From NCBI GenBank assembly GCA_964016985.1, contig OZ024827.1, positions 16,063,374 through 16,127,373 on the forward strand: a stretch of DNA of 64,000 nucleotides, in the 5' to 3' direction. Made by a program: the position numbers and the translations under genes. The DNA is from Anodontia alba. Its lineage: Eukaryota > Mollusca > Bivalvia > Lucinida > Lucinidae. Position 1 is the first letter of the stretch; the number at the start of each line of letters is the position of its first letter. This document shows positions 10,669-21,607 of the stretch, one piece after another. A model generated the notes under the pieces. That model was not told the origin of the DNA. It saw only the letters and a list, made by a program, of their open reading frames with translations, and did not search any database.

Positions 10669-10808
10669 CTGTAAGGGGAACGGATACACTTTCATGGGGG
10701 AGGTAACTCTGTCAAATAGTAAGAAGGAAAGCAATGAGGAAGTCACAAAAGTTGCCTTCCCAGTAAAACAAATGACGGAAAAACCTCAAAATGTATCCAG
10801 CCCCATAA
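10669..10808. mobile_element. MITE family D, copy 2 (core deleted)
   Basis: Left GTAAGGGGAACGGATACACT and TCATGGGGGAGGTAACTCTG; right AAATGTATCCAGCCCC. It keeps the GCAATGAGGAAGTCAC side of D but lacks the central hairpin. Confidence 0.6.
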
Positions 10809-10883
10809 AAACCACGCTCTTCTATGGACATTGTTCACGGCCCAGAAACGGTACTACAATGGCCTCGCAATATACCAATGTAC

Positions 10884-11103
10884 TTTACCCTTGTCATGCT
10901 GAATAAATTATTATGTCACGCCTACTTCTAATTTCCAGCCAATCAGATTACTTGATCCGTTTTTTTTTTTTTTTAATAGAAATTCACATATTTAAAGACA
11001 AACAGTGCAGCTCCAGATCAAATGGCTTCTTCAGAAGCCAACTGATCTGGATCTTCACTGTTTGCTAAGACAGGGCATGTCGTGTTCAGCAAGAGAAGGG
11101 TTA
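10884..11103. mobile_element. MITE family F, copy 1
   Basis: Ends ACCCTTGTCATGCTGAATAA and GTGTTCAGCAAGAGAAGGGT. Contains CCAATCAGATTACTTGATCC and the hairpin AAACAGTGCAGCTCCAGATC facing GATCTGGATCTTCACTGTTT around GGCTTCTTCAGAAGCC. A poly(T) run interrupts the left arm at about 10961-10974. Confidence 0.8.
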
Positions 11104-11310
11104 ATGGACAAGCGGGTAACAAAGGCACGAATCAGTCTACACATTTGTTGAGTTCGATCAGAACATTCGTGGCACGCTTGCGGTGCATTCGGTATTGCAG
11201 AAGGTATTTCACGGACAGAGACGGCCCTGATCAGACTGCGTGGAAGTGCAGACTGTTCTGGCGCCGCGGTGATATAGCGTAAGGGTCCTTTTTCAACACT
11301 GCGCATGAAT

Positions 11311-11550
11311 TACCGTATAAACTCTGAGTATTCCGACACTTTAATTCCTTACCATACTTGTTCTAAAATTTGAATACTTTCGTTTTACTGTTGATATGTC
11401 TAAAACAAGTCTACAGCAAGTTTAAAGTTTACGTGTAATGCTGGATGAATGGCAAACAGTGTAGACCCTGATCAGACGCCGCATTCTGCGGCGTCTGATC
11501 AGGGTCTGCACTGTTTGCTCAGGCCTGTCGGTCCTTAACAGTACTTAAGA
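11311..11550. mobile_element. MITE family E, copy 1
   Basis: Left end TACCGTATAAACTCTGAGTA. Central hairpin 11452-11518 with 31-base arms and a 5-base loop, one mismatch. The right side has decayed (CAGGCCTGTCGGTCC is still recognisable). Confidence 0.8.
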
Positions 11551-11760
11551 GTAATTGCAGTGTGGCAAAAAGGTGTTTCCTAATGACGCGGGTCATATAA
11601 GAATGCGTGCTTTCGAACGTGTCAGTTCATTTGACTGATTTTACCTCGCTCAAAGAATAGTGAAGGCATATTATTATGCATAAGACTGAACAAAAACTTT
11701 ACGACAAATAAAGCTTATACACATGAACTAGTTTTCTAAATGATACGGCATTTCCCCTTT

Positions 11761-12038
11761 CATCACGAAAACCCGCCTATATAATTTTGACCCCCTTAAA
11801 CCCCACTTTTATGTAGTAAAACTGGGGTTTACAGGGGTATACATTATTTTTCTTATTTCTGCTTAAAACATAGATTGTGGGTACTCGTTAGAACCGCCTC
11901 GCCGAGGCGGTTCTAACGAGTACCCACAATCTATGTTTTGAGCAGAAATATGAAAAAAATTAGGATTTTTTAACTGAAAATTTTCATTTTTTGGTGGTAA
12001 AATTTTCAATATATTTGAATAGGCGTGTTTTCGTAATG
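11761..12038 (+). mobile_element. MITE family C, copy 2
   Basis: CATCACGAAAACCCGCCTAT to AATAGGCGTGTTTTCGTAATG. The central hairpin arms are intact, with CGCCTCGCCGAGGCG at the centre; among the best-preserved C copies. Confidence 0.9.
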
Positions 12039-12584
12039 ATTTACTGTGGCTTTTATGGAGGTTGCATTTTTTTTTTATTTTCTGCTGTTCGTTTTATTTA
12101 ACCCTGCTAAATCAAATGAGCGTCGCTTGCATTAGAAAATGGTCGGAGGACCACAAACGAATGGCGAAGGCCTAAATCAGCAGTGTGATCAGGGTATTTG
12201 CAGGAAGCGTTCATGCATTCAACAATATTCAAGGAAAGACATTGATCAGATTAAGACACCATAGTCTTGACCATTGGTATCCTCATATACCTCTTTGTTG
12301 TCATTACTGACAACCTTCACAATGCAAGTTAAGTGAAATGGTACCTTATCACGAATGCCATAGATGAACTCAATATACTTATGCGCATTTCACTCAGGCT
12401 CTACGCTCTTCTACATCGCTCCTTATAAACTATAAGGTCAAGATCTTGATTCTTTGTGATAGGTTGGTGGTAATGGCCTGCTCTACTGGCAGAAGATGGG
12501 GGAACGTGAGGGTGGGGGGGGGGGGGGGGGAGGGGTCGGGGAAGGAGGTAATGTTAGTATTTTATCTTCTGTTTCTGCACTGCT
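12039..12584. other. no gene recognised; poly(G) tract inside
   Basis: A G-only run lies at about 12515-12530 in a G-rich stretch (12495-12550), a possible quadruplex-forming site. No other feature was seen. Confidence 0.5.
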
Positions 12585-12838
12585 AGTTACATTTGAGCCC
12601 AGCGTATGACAAAACCTACAAAATGGCATGTGCGCCCAGCGAAAACTCAGATCAGCCTGGACATCCGCCCAGTTTAATTAGAGTCTTAGCTATCCACATG
12701 AAGAAAGCTTGGGTCCTTAGCTACCTATCTGAGCGCACAGCGAAGACTCTGATCAGACGGCGAATTCCCAGGCTGATCAGTCTTCGCTGGGCGCACAGGT
12801 CATTTTGTAGGTTTTGTCATGCGCTGGCTCATTTTCCC
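12585..12838. mobile_element. MITE family H, copy 1 (long inverted repeat)
   Basis: Left GAGCCCAGCGTATGACAAAA...TGTGCGCCCAGCGAAAACTC faces right GACTGATCAG-type and CGCTGGGCGCACAGGTCATT, then GTTTTGTCATGCGCTGGCTC. A second inner hairpin lies at 12735-12800. Confidence 0.75.
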
Positions 12839-13072
12839 ACATCCTCTTCTCTTTCTCTCTTTCCCCTCCTCTACCAGCTCTTCTGTACATTTTCTGCATC
12901 TCTCGAGGAGACCATGCAAAACGTCCAACAATGGTTGACGTTTCATTAAACAAAAACTCAAAAGATCTTGAATCGATTGCAGGGAATGGTATAGGCTGAT
13001 TTGTTCATAATGAAATAAGGGCATTTTTCACTTGCCCGTCCGTGTCACAATATCTATGACTATTACAATATT

Positions 13073-13287
13073 TACCGTAAGTTTACGGACAGTCAGACCT
13101 GAGCAAACAGTGTAGACCCTAATCAGACGCCGCAACATGCGGCGTCGATTAGGGTCTACACTGTTTGCTTCTCGTTCAGCATTCTTTTTAGAATATCAAC
13201 AAGTTGTAAAATGGACTTATTCAAAATTTAGAACACGTATGGTAAGGATTTAAGATGTGCGAATATTGAAGAGATATACGGTATATT
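13073..13287 (-). mobile_element. MITE family E, copy 2 (upstream of the TRIM gene)
   Basis: TACCGTAAGTTTACGGACAG to AGATATACGGTATA, in reverse orientation to copy 1. The hairpin GCAAACAGTGTAGACCCTAA is at 13104-13168. It ends about 270 bases before the TRIM start codon. Confidence 0.8.
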
Positions 13288-13557
13288 CAGCCATAAAGAT
13301 TGCCAAAATTTCGTTACATTCACTAATTTCTTTTGTTTTTAGTGTTCTGAATATTACACAATTAATTTACATTTGAAAGAGCATTGCTAGGTGCCCTGTA
13401 CAATTGTAAATTTCAGTTAAAAGCAAACTTAAAACTTTTGTGAATGTAGCTTGTTACAATAAATACTGATTCAGTTTAATAAAACTGTTACTGCTCATTC
13501 CATGGATAAGATTCTTGGAACATTTTTAAATTATGGTATAAACTGTTTTGAACGAAA

Positions 13558-15609
13558 ATGTTATCAGTGGAAGCGAATCCTATTAAGTTTGGAGAAACAT
13601 TTAAACTGACTGAGCCTCCTTTAGAGACACCACAGAAAGGAATAAATGCTTTCGCGGATGACATGTTAAATTGTTCCCTGTGTCACAGTAGATTCAAGAA
13701 TCCGAAAAGTTTGACTTGCCTGCATTCGTTTTGTCAAACCTGCCTGGACGTATATATTGCCAAGCTTCCTGACAGTTACAACCGTTTCTTTCCTTGTCCA
13801 GTGTGTAGAGAGTTACACCCTCTACCCAAAACAGGCATCACGACGGCTCACTGGGTTACTAGCAGCATGCCGGCATTGTCATTGCCGCCAATGTCCAGCC
13901 GACGATCGTCCATTACGCCCATGACAGACAGGGAAAAAACCGATAGAACGGATAGACTTCAACTTCAGGTAGTAAGAACAGATAAGCGATGCGATGTTTG
14001 TCAAGAAAACGACGAGCAATCAGTTGCCATGTTCTGGTGTCCAACGTGTAGAGAGTCACTCTGCGATCTGTGTACAAAAAGCCATCGTGGGATGCGAATC
14101 ACGAGAAGTCACGCGCTGATGGATATTGATAACGTCAAAGAAAAGCAGTTCAAGATGATCCAATCGCATGAAATGTGTCCCGATCACCGAGGCAAAGTTC
14201 TTGACCTTTACTGCCAAGATCACCAATGTGCTGTCTGTTCCACGTGCGTTGCCTTATCACACAGGCGCTGTGATACAATTCTAGCAGTAGACAAGATGGC
14301 GAAAACCATGAGATCTAAGAGAACAAATAAAACATTGGCCCAGAGATTCCGTAACTGCATCACTGCGTTAGAGACTATTATAAGTCACAAGGACAGTCAC
14401 AGACAAAGATTCCTAAATAAAAAGGAATCAATACTTGATGAAATCTCCAAACTGAAGTTGGCCGTGATACAGATTCTTGATGATGCAGAAGAGAAAATGA
14501 AGGATGAAATGGACACCATTTGTCGCGATTACGAAGATATATTACAGGAGAAAATTGACAGGAGCGCAGGTCTTAAGGATACAATACAGAGCGCTCTTGA
14601 CACACTGGAACATACAATGGCCACTGGTAGTGATTATCAGCAAGTGATAACCACACAGACGATGAGTGACGAATGTGACAGGTACGAAAGTATGGTGGAC
14701 GAAGACCGGTTAGATTATAAGGAGGTCGACCTCATTTTCTCAGCAGACGAAAACTTGGTGCGGTTATCAAAACTTGTGGATAGGATGGGATGCATCGAGG
14801 TTGCAGAGAGAAAAAACTTAACAAAAAACTTTAAAAGTTGTGCCGCTCAAAAGGAACGCATTATTAATGGCAAGATCAAAGGGGACCGAAATAACAGTAT
14901 TTTCAATTCTGTAGATGTCAGCGAGACGGGAGAAATAATTCTGTCGGATTTCAACAATTTCGCTGTGAAACTGTTTGACCAACATGGGATGTTTCGTTCG
15001 TCCACTAAGTTAAACTCCCCGCCACGAGGTGTCGCTAGTTTGCCTGATAAAGTGATAGCGGTTGCTCTTCCAGAAGAATGCGTCATCAAACTTATGTCAA
15101 CAGAAGGAAAATTCTTGTCGCAGATGCGAGAGCTTCACACGTCCTTCAAAGCCTATCGCATCTGCAACTACCGTGGCAAAATCATGGGAATCTGTTACTC
15201 CAAGGCTTGCAGAAGCTTGTCCATTGTGGAACGAAACGGCCGCGTGGAGAGAACAATAACACGGAAAAGAGACTATAAAGGTCTTGGTGGAGTCGCTTAT
15301 GACCCTATCAGAAACCAAATGTACATGTCGGACCGGGACGCTGTTACATGCTTCAATGCCCACGGAAAGCAAGTCTTCCGAAATACCTACCGCCGTACGG
15401 ATCTGCGGGGAATGACCATCGACTGCCAAGGCAACATTTACGTCTGCTCCCATGATTCCGGACAGGTCCTACAAATCTCGCCAGATGGCGTTCTCATCAA
15501 GTCTATTCTTGTTCCGATGTCGCCGCAAGATGTCGCTATTGAGCCAATGGGTACCAAGATGATTGTGGTTGGTCTTGGTGACATAATACATATATATAAT
15601 CTCGTGTAG
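13558..15609 (+). CDS. TRIM protein: RING, two B-boxes, coiled coil, NHL-like propeller
   Basis: Complete 683-codon single-exon frame. A C3HC4 RING lies at residues 39-83 (C39, C42, C54, H56, C59, C62, C80, C83), so E3 ubiquitin ligase activity is expected. B-box 1 is at about 145-184 (C145, C148, C161, C164, C169, C172). B-box 2 is at 207-238 (C207, H210, C219, H222, C227, C230, H235). A helical, charged coiled coil runs from about 245 to 350. From about 445 to the end come repeated beta-strand units (S-E-T-G-E-I-I-L-S-D ... Q-G-N-I-Y-V-C ... P-M-G-T-K-M-I-V-V), an NHL-like six-bladed propeller as in TRIM2/3/56-like proteins. The start at 13558 is chosen because it opens the longest frame and leaves 38 residues before the RING. 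Lack of introns is usual for lineage-expanded invertebrate TRIMs. Roles in innate immunity or translation control are known in the family; which applies is unknown. No clear TATA box or nearby poly(A) signal was found. Confidence 0.93.
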   Translation: MLSVEANPIKFGETFKLTEPPLETPQKGINAFADDMLNCSLCHSRFKNPKSLTCLHSFCQTCLDVYIAKLPDSYNRFFPCPVCRELHPLPKTGITTAHWVTSSMPALSLPPMSSRRSSITPMTDREKTDRTDRLQLQVVRTDKRCDVCQENDEQSVAMFWCPTCRESLCDLCTKSHRGMRITRSHALMDIDNVKEKQFKMIQSHEMCPDHRGKVLDLYCQDHQCAVCSTCVALSHRRCDTILAVDKMAKTMRSKRTNKTLAQRFRNCITALETIISHKDSHRQRFLNKKESILDEISKLKLAVIQILDDAEEKMKDEMDTICRDYEDILQEKIDRSAGLKDTIQSALDTLEHTMATGSDYQQVITTQTMSDECDRYESMVDEDRLDYKEVDLIFSADENLVRLSKLVDRMGCIEVAERKNLTKNFKSCAAQKERIINGKIKGDRNNSIFNSVDVSETGEIILSDFNNFAVKLFDQHGMFRSSTKLNSPPRGVASLPDKVIAVALPEECVIKLMSTEGKFLSQMRELHTSFKAYRICNYRGKIMGICYSKACRSLSIVERNGRVERTITRKRDYKGLGGVAYDPIRNQMYMSDRDAVTCFNAHGKQVFRNTYRRTDLRGMTIDCQGNIYVCSHDSGQVLQISPDGVLIKSILVPMSPQDVAIEPMGTKMIVVGLGDIIHIYNLV

Positions 15610-15714
15610 ACGATCGGCCGAGAGCCAGTCCGAGAAATTAGGTCTACAACCAGCCATTGCCAACATCAACCTCTCTATAAATGCAATTTTGTCAGGATCG
15701 TTGTTGTTCTCTGA
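15610..15714 (+). other. probable TRIM 3' UTR
   Basis: Follows the TRIM stop. There is no AATAAA before the H element begins; the nearest lies near 16221 inside repeat R. The true 3' end is unknown. Confidence 0.3.
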
Positions 15715-15940
15715 ATACATTATACGAGACATAACGTCAGAAAACGTACCTTCGGACATGTGCGACCAGCGAAGATTAGAATAAGCCTGCACATTCGCGC
15801 AGTCTGATCAGAATCTTCATTGGGGGCATTTTGGATAACCAAGGATGCAAAAAAAAATCTTCATGCGGACAACGAAGACTCTGATCGGACTGCGCGGATG
15901 CGCAGGCTTATTTGAGTCTTCGTTGAGCGCACATGTCCTG
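15715..15940. mobile_element. MITE family H, copy 2
   Basis: ACGTCAGAAAACGTACCTTC and GACATGTGCGACCAGCGAAG on the left; CTTCGTTGAGCGCACATGTC on the right. Between them are two hairpin modules (TGCGCAGTCTGATCAGA types) separated by GGATAACCAAGGATGCAAA. Confidence 0.75.
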
Positions 15941-16400
15941 GGGCGGGGGTGGGGGGTGGGGGAAAGGTAACTTCCTATATATGGCATAGTACGGATGTGC
16001 ATGCCGAATGGCCCGCTTTTTCAGCGCTGCCAGGTATATGATTGCCCCCCCTTTTTCAACAAAAAGTATATGAATGACCCGATTTTTCTGGATTCCTATG
16101 TGAAAGGCCCCACTTTTCTGACATCCTTGTATATTCACATATTTTTTGCTCAGAGATTTTTCGAGGCTGCTTGTTCTTTTGGTATTCAATGAACTGACTG
16201 TGATATTTGTCTATCAGCAATAAATAGGTACAAAAAATCAAAGGCCAGTATATGAATAGGTCAACATTTCGGATGATCAGGTATATGAATGGGTTCGTTT
16301 TTCCAAAGCCTAGGTATATGAATGGGGTAAGTTTTGAAATACTGGTTCGCACACCCGTACCACTATTACCTCCAAGTTACCACCCCCCCCCCCTCCCGCG
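15941..16400 (-). repeat. dispersed repeat R, copy 1
   Basis: About 80-90% alike by eye to 63537-63930. Both begin with a G-rich tract then AACTTCCTATATATGGCATA. On the minus strand a CCATTCATATACCT-like motif recurs several times at short spacing, giving a translated pattern like P-F-I-Y-L. No complete protein or terminal repeat is seen; class unknown. Confidence 0.7.
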
Positions 16401-16654
16401 AGACATGTCAAAGGTACATTTTCTCACACATTCATGCATTGAATGAGCTAACAGTAAAAGTCCTATACAAATAGCTGGGACAAGAACATGTAGCTTGGTT
16501 ATGGTCTCTTTTGTGACTGTTTGTGGTATGTCGTACTGCACGTTTCTTCGGACACCTAGTCATCTGACTGAGGTGCACTGACAGTTAATAAGCCTGAACC
16601 TTTTTATTACAAAGCAACGTAATCGTGAAGAATCTAACCGATACAAAAGATAAA

Positions 16655-16890
16655 AGCCGCAACGTGCGAAAACGGACATTGGTACATATGCGCCCAACGA
16701 AGACTCAGATCAGCCTGAGCATGCGCGCAGTCTGATCAGAGTCTTCGTTGTCCACTTGAAGAAACTTTGCGTCCTCAGCAATCCAAATTGCGACAAGTGA
16801 AGATTCTGATCAGACTGCGCGAATGCGCAGGCTGATCTGAATCTTCGCAGGGCCAACATATCCGTAGGTAAATTTCCTGACAATGTGTTT
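16655..16890. mobile_element. MITE family H, copy 3
   Basis: Two modules: TGCGCCCAACGAAGACTCAG...GATCAGAGTCTTCGTTG and GACAAGTGAAGATTCTGATC...GATCTGAATCTTCGCAGG, joined by a linker related to that of copy 2. Outer arms CGAAAACGGAC and TCCGTAGGTAAATTTCC. Confidence 0.75.
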
Positions 16891-17707
16891 CGTCATATTG
16901 AATGAAGAAAACCAAGTTTATGTCAATAAGTGCAGGCACGCGAGGAAAACGTATCATGTTGCAAATTTCAGGTATGGTTTGGTGGCTTTTGGAATAAATG
17001 AAAGGGGTTGAAGAAATGGGCGTAATACGAGATCATTTCAGCAAGTGCAGATAAAAGTTTTGGAAATCTTTGACCAAATAATACTTTACTTAATAGAAAT
17101 GTTTTTGAATGCAACTATATGTTATGTTGTCCTACAAATATATTGAGAAGCCTAAATAAGTTTGTATCTCGAGGTTCGCATAGGTTTATAGTTGATATCA
17201 TATAATTTAATTTACAAATTTACAAAATAAATTAGAACATAGCAAAATGTCAACGTGTCATTTAGCAACGCAACTGAAAATGTTTTAACTGTCGTTTATT
17301 CACATAATGGTCATAATGGTGATAGTCTATATAAAACTTTAAGTTCATTTTATGTCAAGTGACCACAGTCTCACCACAAGTGCACTGATCGGGCGATTCC
17401 TGTCATCTTTATTACTCCAATCCCCGTGGAGCGACTGTTAACTGTTTATTCAAATATCAGTGAGCTGTACTATGAAAAATGTGTCTTTTGGTCATCTGCA
17501 CGAATCAAATGCACAGTCTGATCAGGGTTTTCGATATCTGCTTACAGAGTCACTGCTTTCCTCTCTTTCCTTCTAATTTGAATCACAGCTGATTGCCGGA
17601 ATACGTCAAATGACATTTTTTCACCGAGGTATATCAGTAATAGAGCCGAGTCAAGCAAAAAGCTGTCTTCAAAGCATATGCATAGCTCTAGAGAAGAGGA
17701 GGTATCA
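16891..17707. other. no gene recognised
   Basis: AT-rich, unassigned. Around 17490-17535 (CACGAATCAAATGCACAGTC, TGATCAGGGTTTTCG) there may be a short H remnant. Confidence 0.4.
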
Positions 17708-17850
17708 GGTAAATATTTTTCTTATTTTTCCACGAACATATATATTTCCACGAACATATATGTTGTGGGTACTCATCAGAAGCGCCTCGCCTCGGCGGGG
17801 CGCTTCTGATGAGTACCCACAATATATGTGTTCTTTTCGTGGAGAAACAA
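17708..17850. mobile_element. MITE family B, copy 3
   Basis: Palindrome with GTGGGTACTCATCAGAAGCG facing CGCTTCTGATGAGTACCCAC. The left arm has a short duplication of TTTCCACGAACATATAT. Confidence 0.8.
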
Positions 17851-17872
17851 AACAATGCTTGGTTGAAAAAAT

Positions 17873-18163
17873 CATGACGAAAACATGCCTATTCAAATAT
17901 ACTGAAAATGTTACCACCAAAAAAAAAAAAAAAAAAAAGAAAATTTTCAGATGAAAAATTCTGATGTTTTTCTTATTTCTGCTCAAAACATAGATTGTAG
18001 GTACTCGTTAGAACCGCCTCGATGAGGCGGTTCTAACGAGTACCCACAATCTATGTTTTGAGCAGAAATAAGAAAAATAATGTATACCCCTGTAAACCCC
18101 AGTTTTACTATATAAAAGTGGGGTTTAAGGGGGTCAAAATTATATAGGCATGTTTTCGTAATG
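17873..18163 (-). mobile_element. MITE family C, copy 3
   Basis: CATGACGAAAACATGCCTAT to ATAGGCATGTTTTCGTAATG, reverse orientation to copy 1. A poly(A) run (17921-17938) expands one flank. Central hairpin intact. Confidence 0.9.
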
Positions 18164-18329
18164 GCCTTATCTAGAATTAGGACATGCGAACAGCTGGGCC
18201 CGGTTCCGCTAGCACACCCTCGCAATCTGATCAGAGCCCTCCTTGTCCACTTACAAAGTCACCGGATATGACATAATGTATCAACTGATGGAAATGACCC
18301 TGGTCGGACTGTGCAAATGCGCAGTACAG

Positions 18330-18565
18330 ACTTAGCCGCAACGTCATAAAACGCACCTTAGGATCCGTACGCCCAGCGAAGATTCAGATCAGCCTGCACA
18401 TTTGCACAGTCCGATCAGAATCACTGGACGCATTTTGGATAGCCAAGGATGCAAAGTTTCTTCATGTGGACAACGAAGAATCTGATCGGACTGTACAGAT
18501 GCGCAGGATGACTGGAGTCTTTGTTGGGCACACTTGTGCAAATGTACGTTTTCTCACGTTGCGGC
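18330..18565. mobile_element. MITE family H, copy 4
   Basis: CAACGTCATAAAACGCACCT, CGCCCAGCGAAGATTCAGAT, the linker GATAGCCAAGGATGCAAAGT and, on the right, GTACGTTTTCTCACGTTGCG. More H-like debris lies at 18175-18330. Confidence 0.7.
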
Positions 18566-18929
18566 TCGAATGTATTAAATAAATCATGTGTGCTCGAAAA
18601 GAACGTTTCTCTTGGCACGCCAAATTGTATGAGATTTCCTTTTCAGCTCCCTTTGTATAATTTTGTCAAATGGTTGTCGAATTATATTATAAGAGAACAT
18701 TGTATCTATTTGTGCTTATATGCAATAAAATTCTATTTCAACAAATTTCTAATAATACGGCTGCCGCATCACACATCAAAGAGCATTAGTGCATTTGCTC
18801 GGGCATTTACTAACAAATAAAGTCCAACAGGGGCGGATTCAGAGGGAGATCGGGAGGTTCGACTCATATTTTCTCTTTTATGGGAAATTTTGGATACATT
18901 TGATAAATTTGAAACACCGTATTTTCCCA

Positions 18930-19128
18930 AAATATTCACACTCCTTACTCTTTGTCATATATTTCTCTTCACCAAGTCCATTTTACTACCTATGAATGTG
19001 TGTAAAATTGCTGAATGAGTGGCAAACAGTGTAGACCCTGATCAGACGCCGCGTACTGCGGCGTCTGATCTGGGTCTACACTGTTTGCTCAGTCCTGTCT
19101 TTCCGATTACGTAGAGTAAGTATAGTAA
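18930..19128. mobile_element. MITE family E, copy 3
   Basis: Decayed left end (AATATTCACACTCCTTACTC), AAGTCCATTTTACTACCTAT, hairpin 19022-19088 with a CGCCGCGTACTGCGGCG centre, right GTAGAGTAAGTATAGTA. Confidence 0.8.
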
Positions 19129-19174
19129 TTTGATCAAATCAAACCCCTAAAAAATCATTCTGGATTCGCCCTGC

Positions 19175-19650
19175 CCAATACGGCATGCGCAGCTCATTAG
19201 TCTGATCAAGATCTCCGCTTTTGAGTCTCTGTTGACAAAATGCGAAGACACTGTCAGACTGAGCGTATGAGCTGGCTGATCTGTTCGCATATGCGCGAAA
19301 AACCCTTTTTGCATAGCGCTGCTAACGTAAAATCATCATATTTGTATACAACCGTTTTTATTTAATGTTTGTATGTTACATGCTGAGCTTAAGAATATTC
19401 CGCACCATTAGAAAATGTGTCTTCGGGATAGGATGGTAGAGGGGTGAGGAGGGGTGGGTATGGTGTATCCGAACAGTAAAACTCCAGACCAGCCGGCGAA
19501 ACATTATAATTTGATAAGGGTGTTAGCTACATATCAATACTGTTACAGTATCCAATGATTCTGTATGCGGACAGCGGAGACCCTGATCAGACTGCGCATG
19601 CGCGCAGTCTGATCTGGGTCTTCGCTGTCTATACATACGCACAAAGAGAC
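19175..19650. mobile_element. family H remnants (two pieces)
   Basis: At 19180-19310, CATGCGCAGCTCATTAGTCT with partial arms. At 19560-19640, CGGACAGCGGAGACCCTGAT faces GATCTGGGTCTTCGCTGTC around GACTGCGCATGCGCGCAGTC, a good hairpin. Confidence 0.6.
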
Positions 19651-20324
19651 ATTTTCATATGACGGGTCTCAAATTTATATAACACTTTAACTGTTAAATG
19701 TTTAGTTTCTTGCCATGAATGGAAAACACAATAATTCAATATCTTATTTAGTTTACAAACTTATGTTACACTCCGGGGGTTACGTATACATGACACTGAA
19801 TCCGGACTATACAAATACAAATTGATAAATTATAATACTTTGAATTAGGGAGAAATCTTTGTTTTTTTAACAGTATGCAGTGTTTAAAAATACAAATTGG
19901 AAAAGCTTTTACATCTCCCATTACAAATTATAAATATAAGACCTAAACCACATTTGAACACATTATATATATTTCGCTGTTGCATGTACTTGTCGCAGTC
20001 AAACCATACATCCAGTGGAAATGGTTAGACGTGGCTACCCTGAGAGAATCTGTGCCCTGTGAGAGGTACCAGAAAACAGTGTAATGAATAGTTCTTTAAA
20101 TATACATACATAAATCTTTCTCGCACAGGAAAGAAAAACAACAACAACAACAAAAAAAAAAACAAAAAAAAAAACAACATTCTTATGAAACATGGAATAT
20201 CTGACAAAAAGATATTCGAACAATGCAAGACTTTATAATTTGCACTCTATGTAATCACCGTCCGTAATCGTCATTTCATTACATACAGACTAGGACAGTT
20301 ACGTTCAGTCAGTTTTTCCGGTCT
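19651..20324. other. no gene recognised
   Basis: AT-rich. A CAA-rich then poly(A) run lies at 20133-20179. Open frames on the minus strand here are Phe-rich translations of that run. Confidence 0.45.
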
Positions 20325-20588
20325 CATCACGAAAACATGCCTATATAATAATGACCCCCTTAAACCCCACTTTTATATAGTAAAACTGGGGTTTACAGGG
20401 TATGCATTATTTTTCTTATTTCTGCTCAAAAACATAGATTGTGGGTACTCGTTAGAACCGCCTCGACGACTACCAACGATCTATGTTTTGAGCAGAAATC
20501 TGAAAATATCAGATTTTTTTTATCTGAAAATTTTCATTTTTTGGTGGTAAATTTTTCTGTATATTTGAATAGGCATGTTTTCTTAATG
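20325..20588 (+). mobile_element. MITE family C, copy 4
   Basis: CATCACGAAAACATGCCTAT to AATAGGCATGTTTTCTTAATG. The right arm of the central hairpin is deleted (CGCCTCGACGACTACCAACG). Confidence 0.85.
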
Positions 20589-20899
20589 AATATTAATACA
20601 TTCTGTTTGTGGCAAAAATCCCCAAACTCTTGTTTCTCTGAGTAGTGACCATTATTTTTTTGGATTCATGAAATTTAGTAGCCTATGGCAATAAAGCTGA
20701 ACAGATCAAAGTTTCCTTTCTGCATGTAATGGAGACCTAGAGCAGCCTCCCTATGCTAGGTTTGGTGGGATTATGTTCAACTCTGTACATGTCTATACAC
20801 AAAGACCCAAACTTTTCTGTGAGATATCTTTCACGGTCGATTTTTGACCAATTTATACCTTTATGAAGATAATTTATCTTCAGTATAAGAAAAGAAACC

Positions 20900-20985
20900 C
20901 TATTAGACATGCAGACAACGAAGGCCCAGTTCAGTGTGCGCACTCGCGCAGTCTGATCAGGACTTCCGTTGTTCGGTTGTAGAAT
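20900..20985. mobile_element. family H remnant
   Basis: GACAACGAAGGCCCAGTTCA, GCGCAGTCTGATCAGGAC and TTCCGTTGTTCGG form an imperfect hairpin. Confidence 0.5.
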
Positions 20986-21012
20986 CAATGGATTCTGTAA
21001 AATACCATATTT

Positions 21013-21262
21013 GCCTTAACGTTTTCGGCGCCAAATTTCAGACGACATTTGTCGTCTGCTTTTTTTATTTTAACAAACTGTTTAGAAAAAGAAAAACAAC
21101 AACAACAAAAAAAAAACAAAAAAAAAACAAAAACGTTTATATGTAAATTTGAAAAACTGAATGTCAAAGAGCGTAGATCCAGATGAGACGTCTCGTCTCA
21201 TCTGGATCTATGCTGTTTGCAAAAGCCTCTTAATATCGTCTGTTGCAGTGAAAGAGTTAAGT
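21013..21262. mobile_element. MITE family G, copy 2
   Basis: Left TTAACGTTTTCGGCGCC, CAGACGACATTTGTCGTCTG; right AATATCGTCTGTTGCAGTG and AAAGAGTTAA, so the ends are inverted. Hairpin AGCGTAGATCCAGATGAGAC at 21170-21220. A CAACAACAAAAA run lies inside. Confidence 0.75.
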
Positions 21263-21464
21263 ATTCAGACACTTAACTACTTTCCATCTTTGCTATAAAA
21301 TTTGAACAAGGCCATTTTGCTACTTGTAGATGTAACTGAAAACCATTGGATGAGTGGCAAAAAGTGACGACCCTGATCAGACGCCGCGTTTTGCGGCGTC
21401 TGATCTGGGTCTACGCTGTTTGCTCAGGCTTGCCTTTCCGAATACTTAGGGTAAATACGGTATA
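21263..21464. mobile_element. MITE family E, copy 4
   Basis: Left GTATTCAGACACTTAACTAC, hairpin 21357-21423, right CCGAATACTTAGGGTAAATA then CGGTA. It abuts the G element. Confidence 0.8.
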
Positions 21465-21510
21465 TCGATGAATTTTGAAGGCCCTGATCAATTTATGCGT
21501 GCGTGCACAG

Positions 21511-21607
21511 CCCAGTAAGCATTCTACATAAATCCATTGCGGGCCGTTATTGGTCCCGTAGCTGACGGGTCCGTAACGGCCCGCTATAGATTTACGTAGA
21601 ATGCTAG
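21511..21607. mobile_element. family I, copy 2
   Basis: CCCAGTAAGCATTCTACATA with CGGGCCGTTATTGGTCCCGT and, on the right, ATTTACGTAGAATGCTAGC. The terminal ACTGGG is lost on the right. Confidence 0.8.

Noticed and set aside
10103..10906. Open frames of 114-240 codons on both strands (poly-Tyr/His, poly-Leu, poly-Val)
   Set aside because: They are translations of an uninterrupted trinucleotide repeat, where all frames stay open. No domain or splice support.
11452..11518. Perfect hairpins as microRNA precursors
   Set aside because: Arms are too perfectly paired and the hairpins belong to MITE families with many copies. A role as small-RNA source is possible, but the sequence alone does not support a miRNA call.
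12495..12550. G-rich tracts (here and at 30070, 40146, 63515) as telomeric or regulatory sequence
   Set aside because: They are irregular G runs without a telomere unit. Quadruplex formation is possible, but no function can be inferred.
15062..15792. Several 65-118 codon frames overlapping the TRIM gene on both strands
   Set aside because: They are other-frame shadows of the TRIM coding sequence and show no motif.
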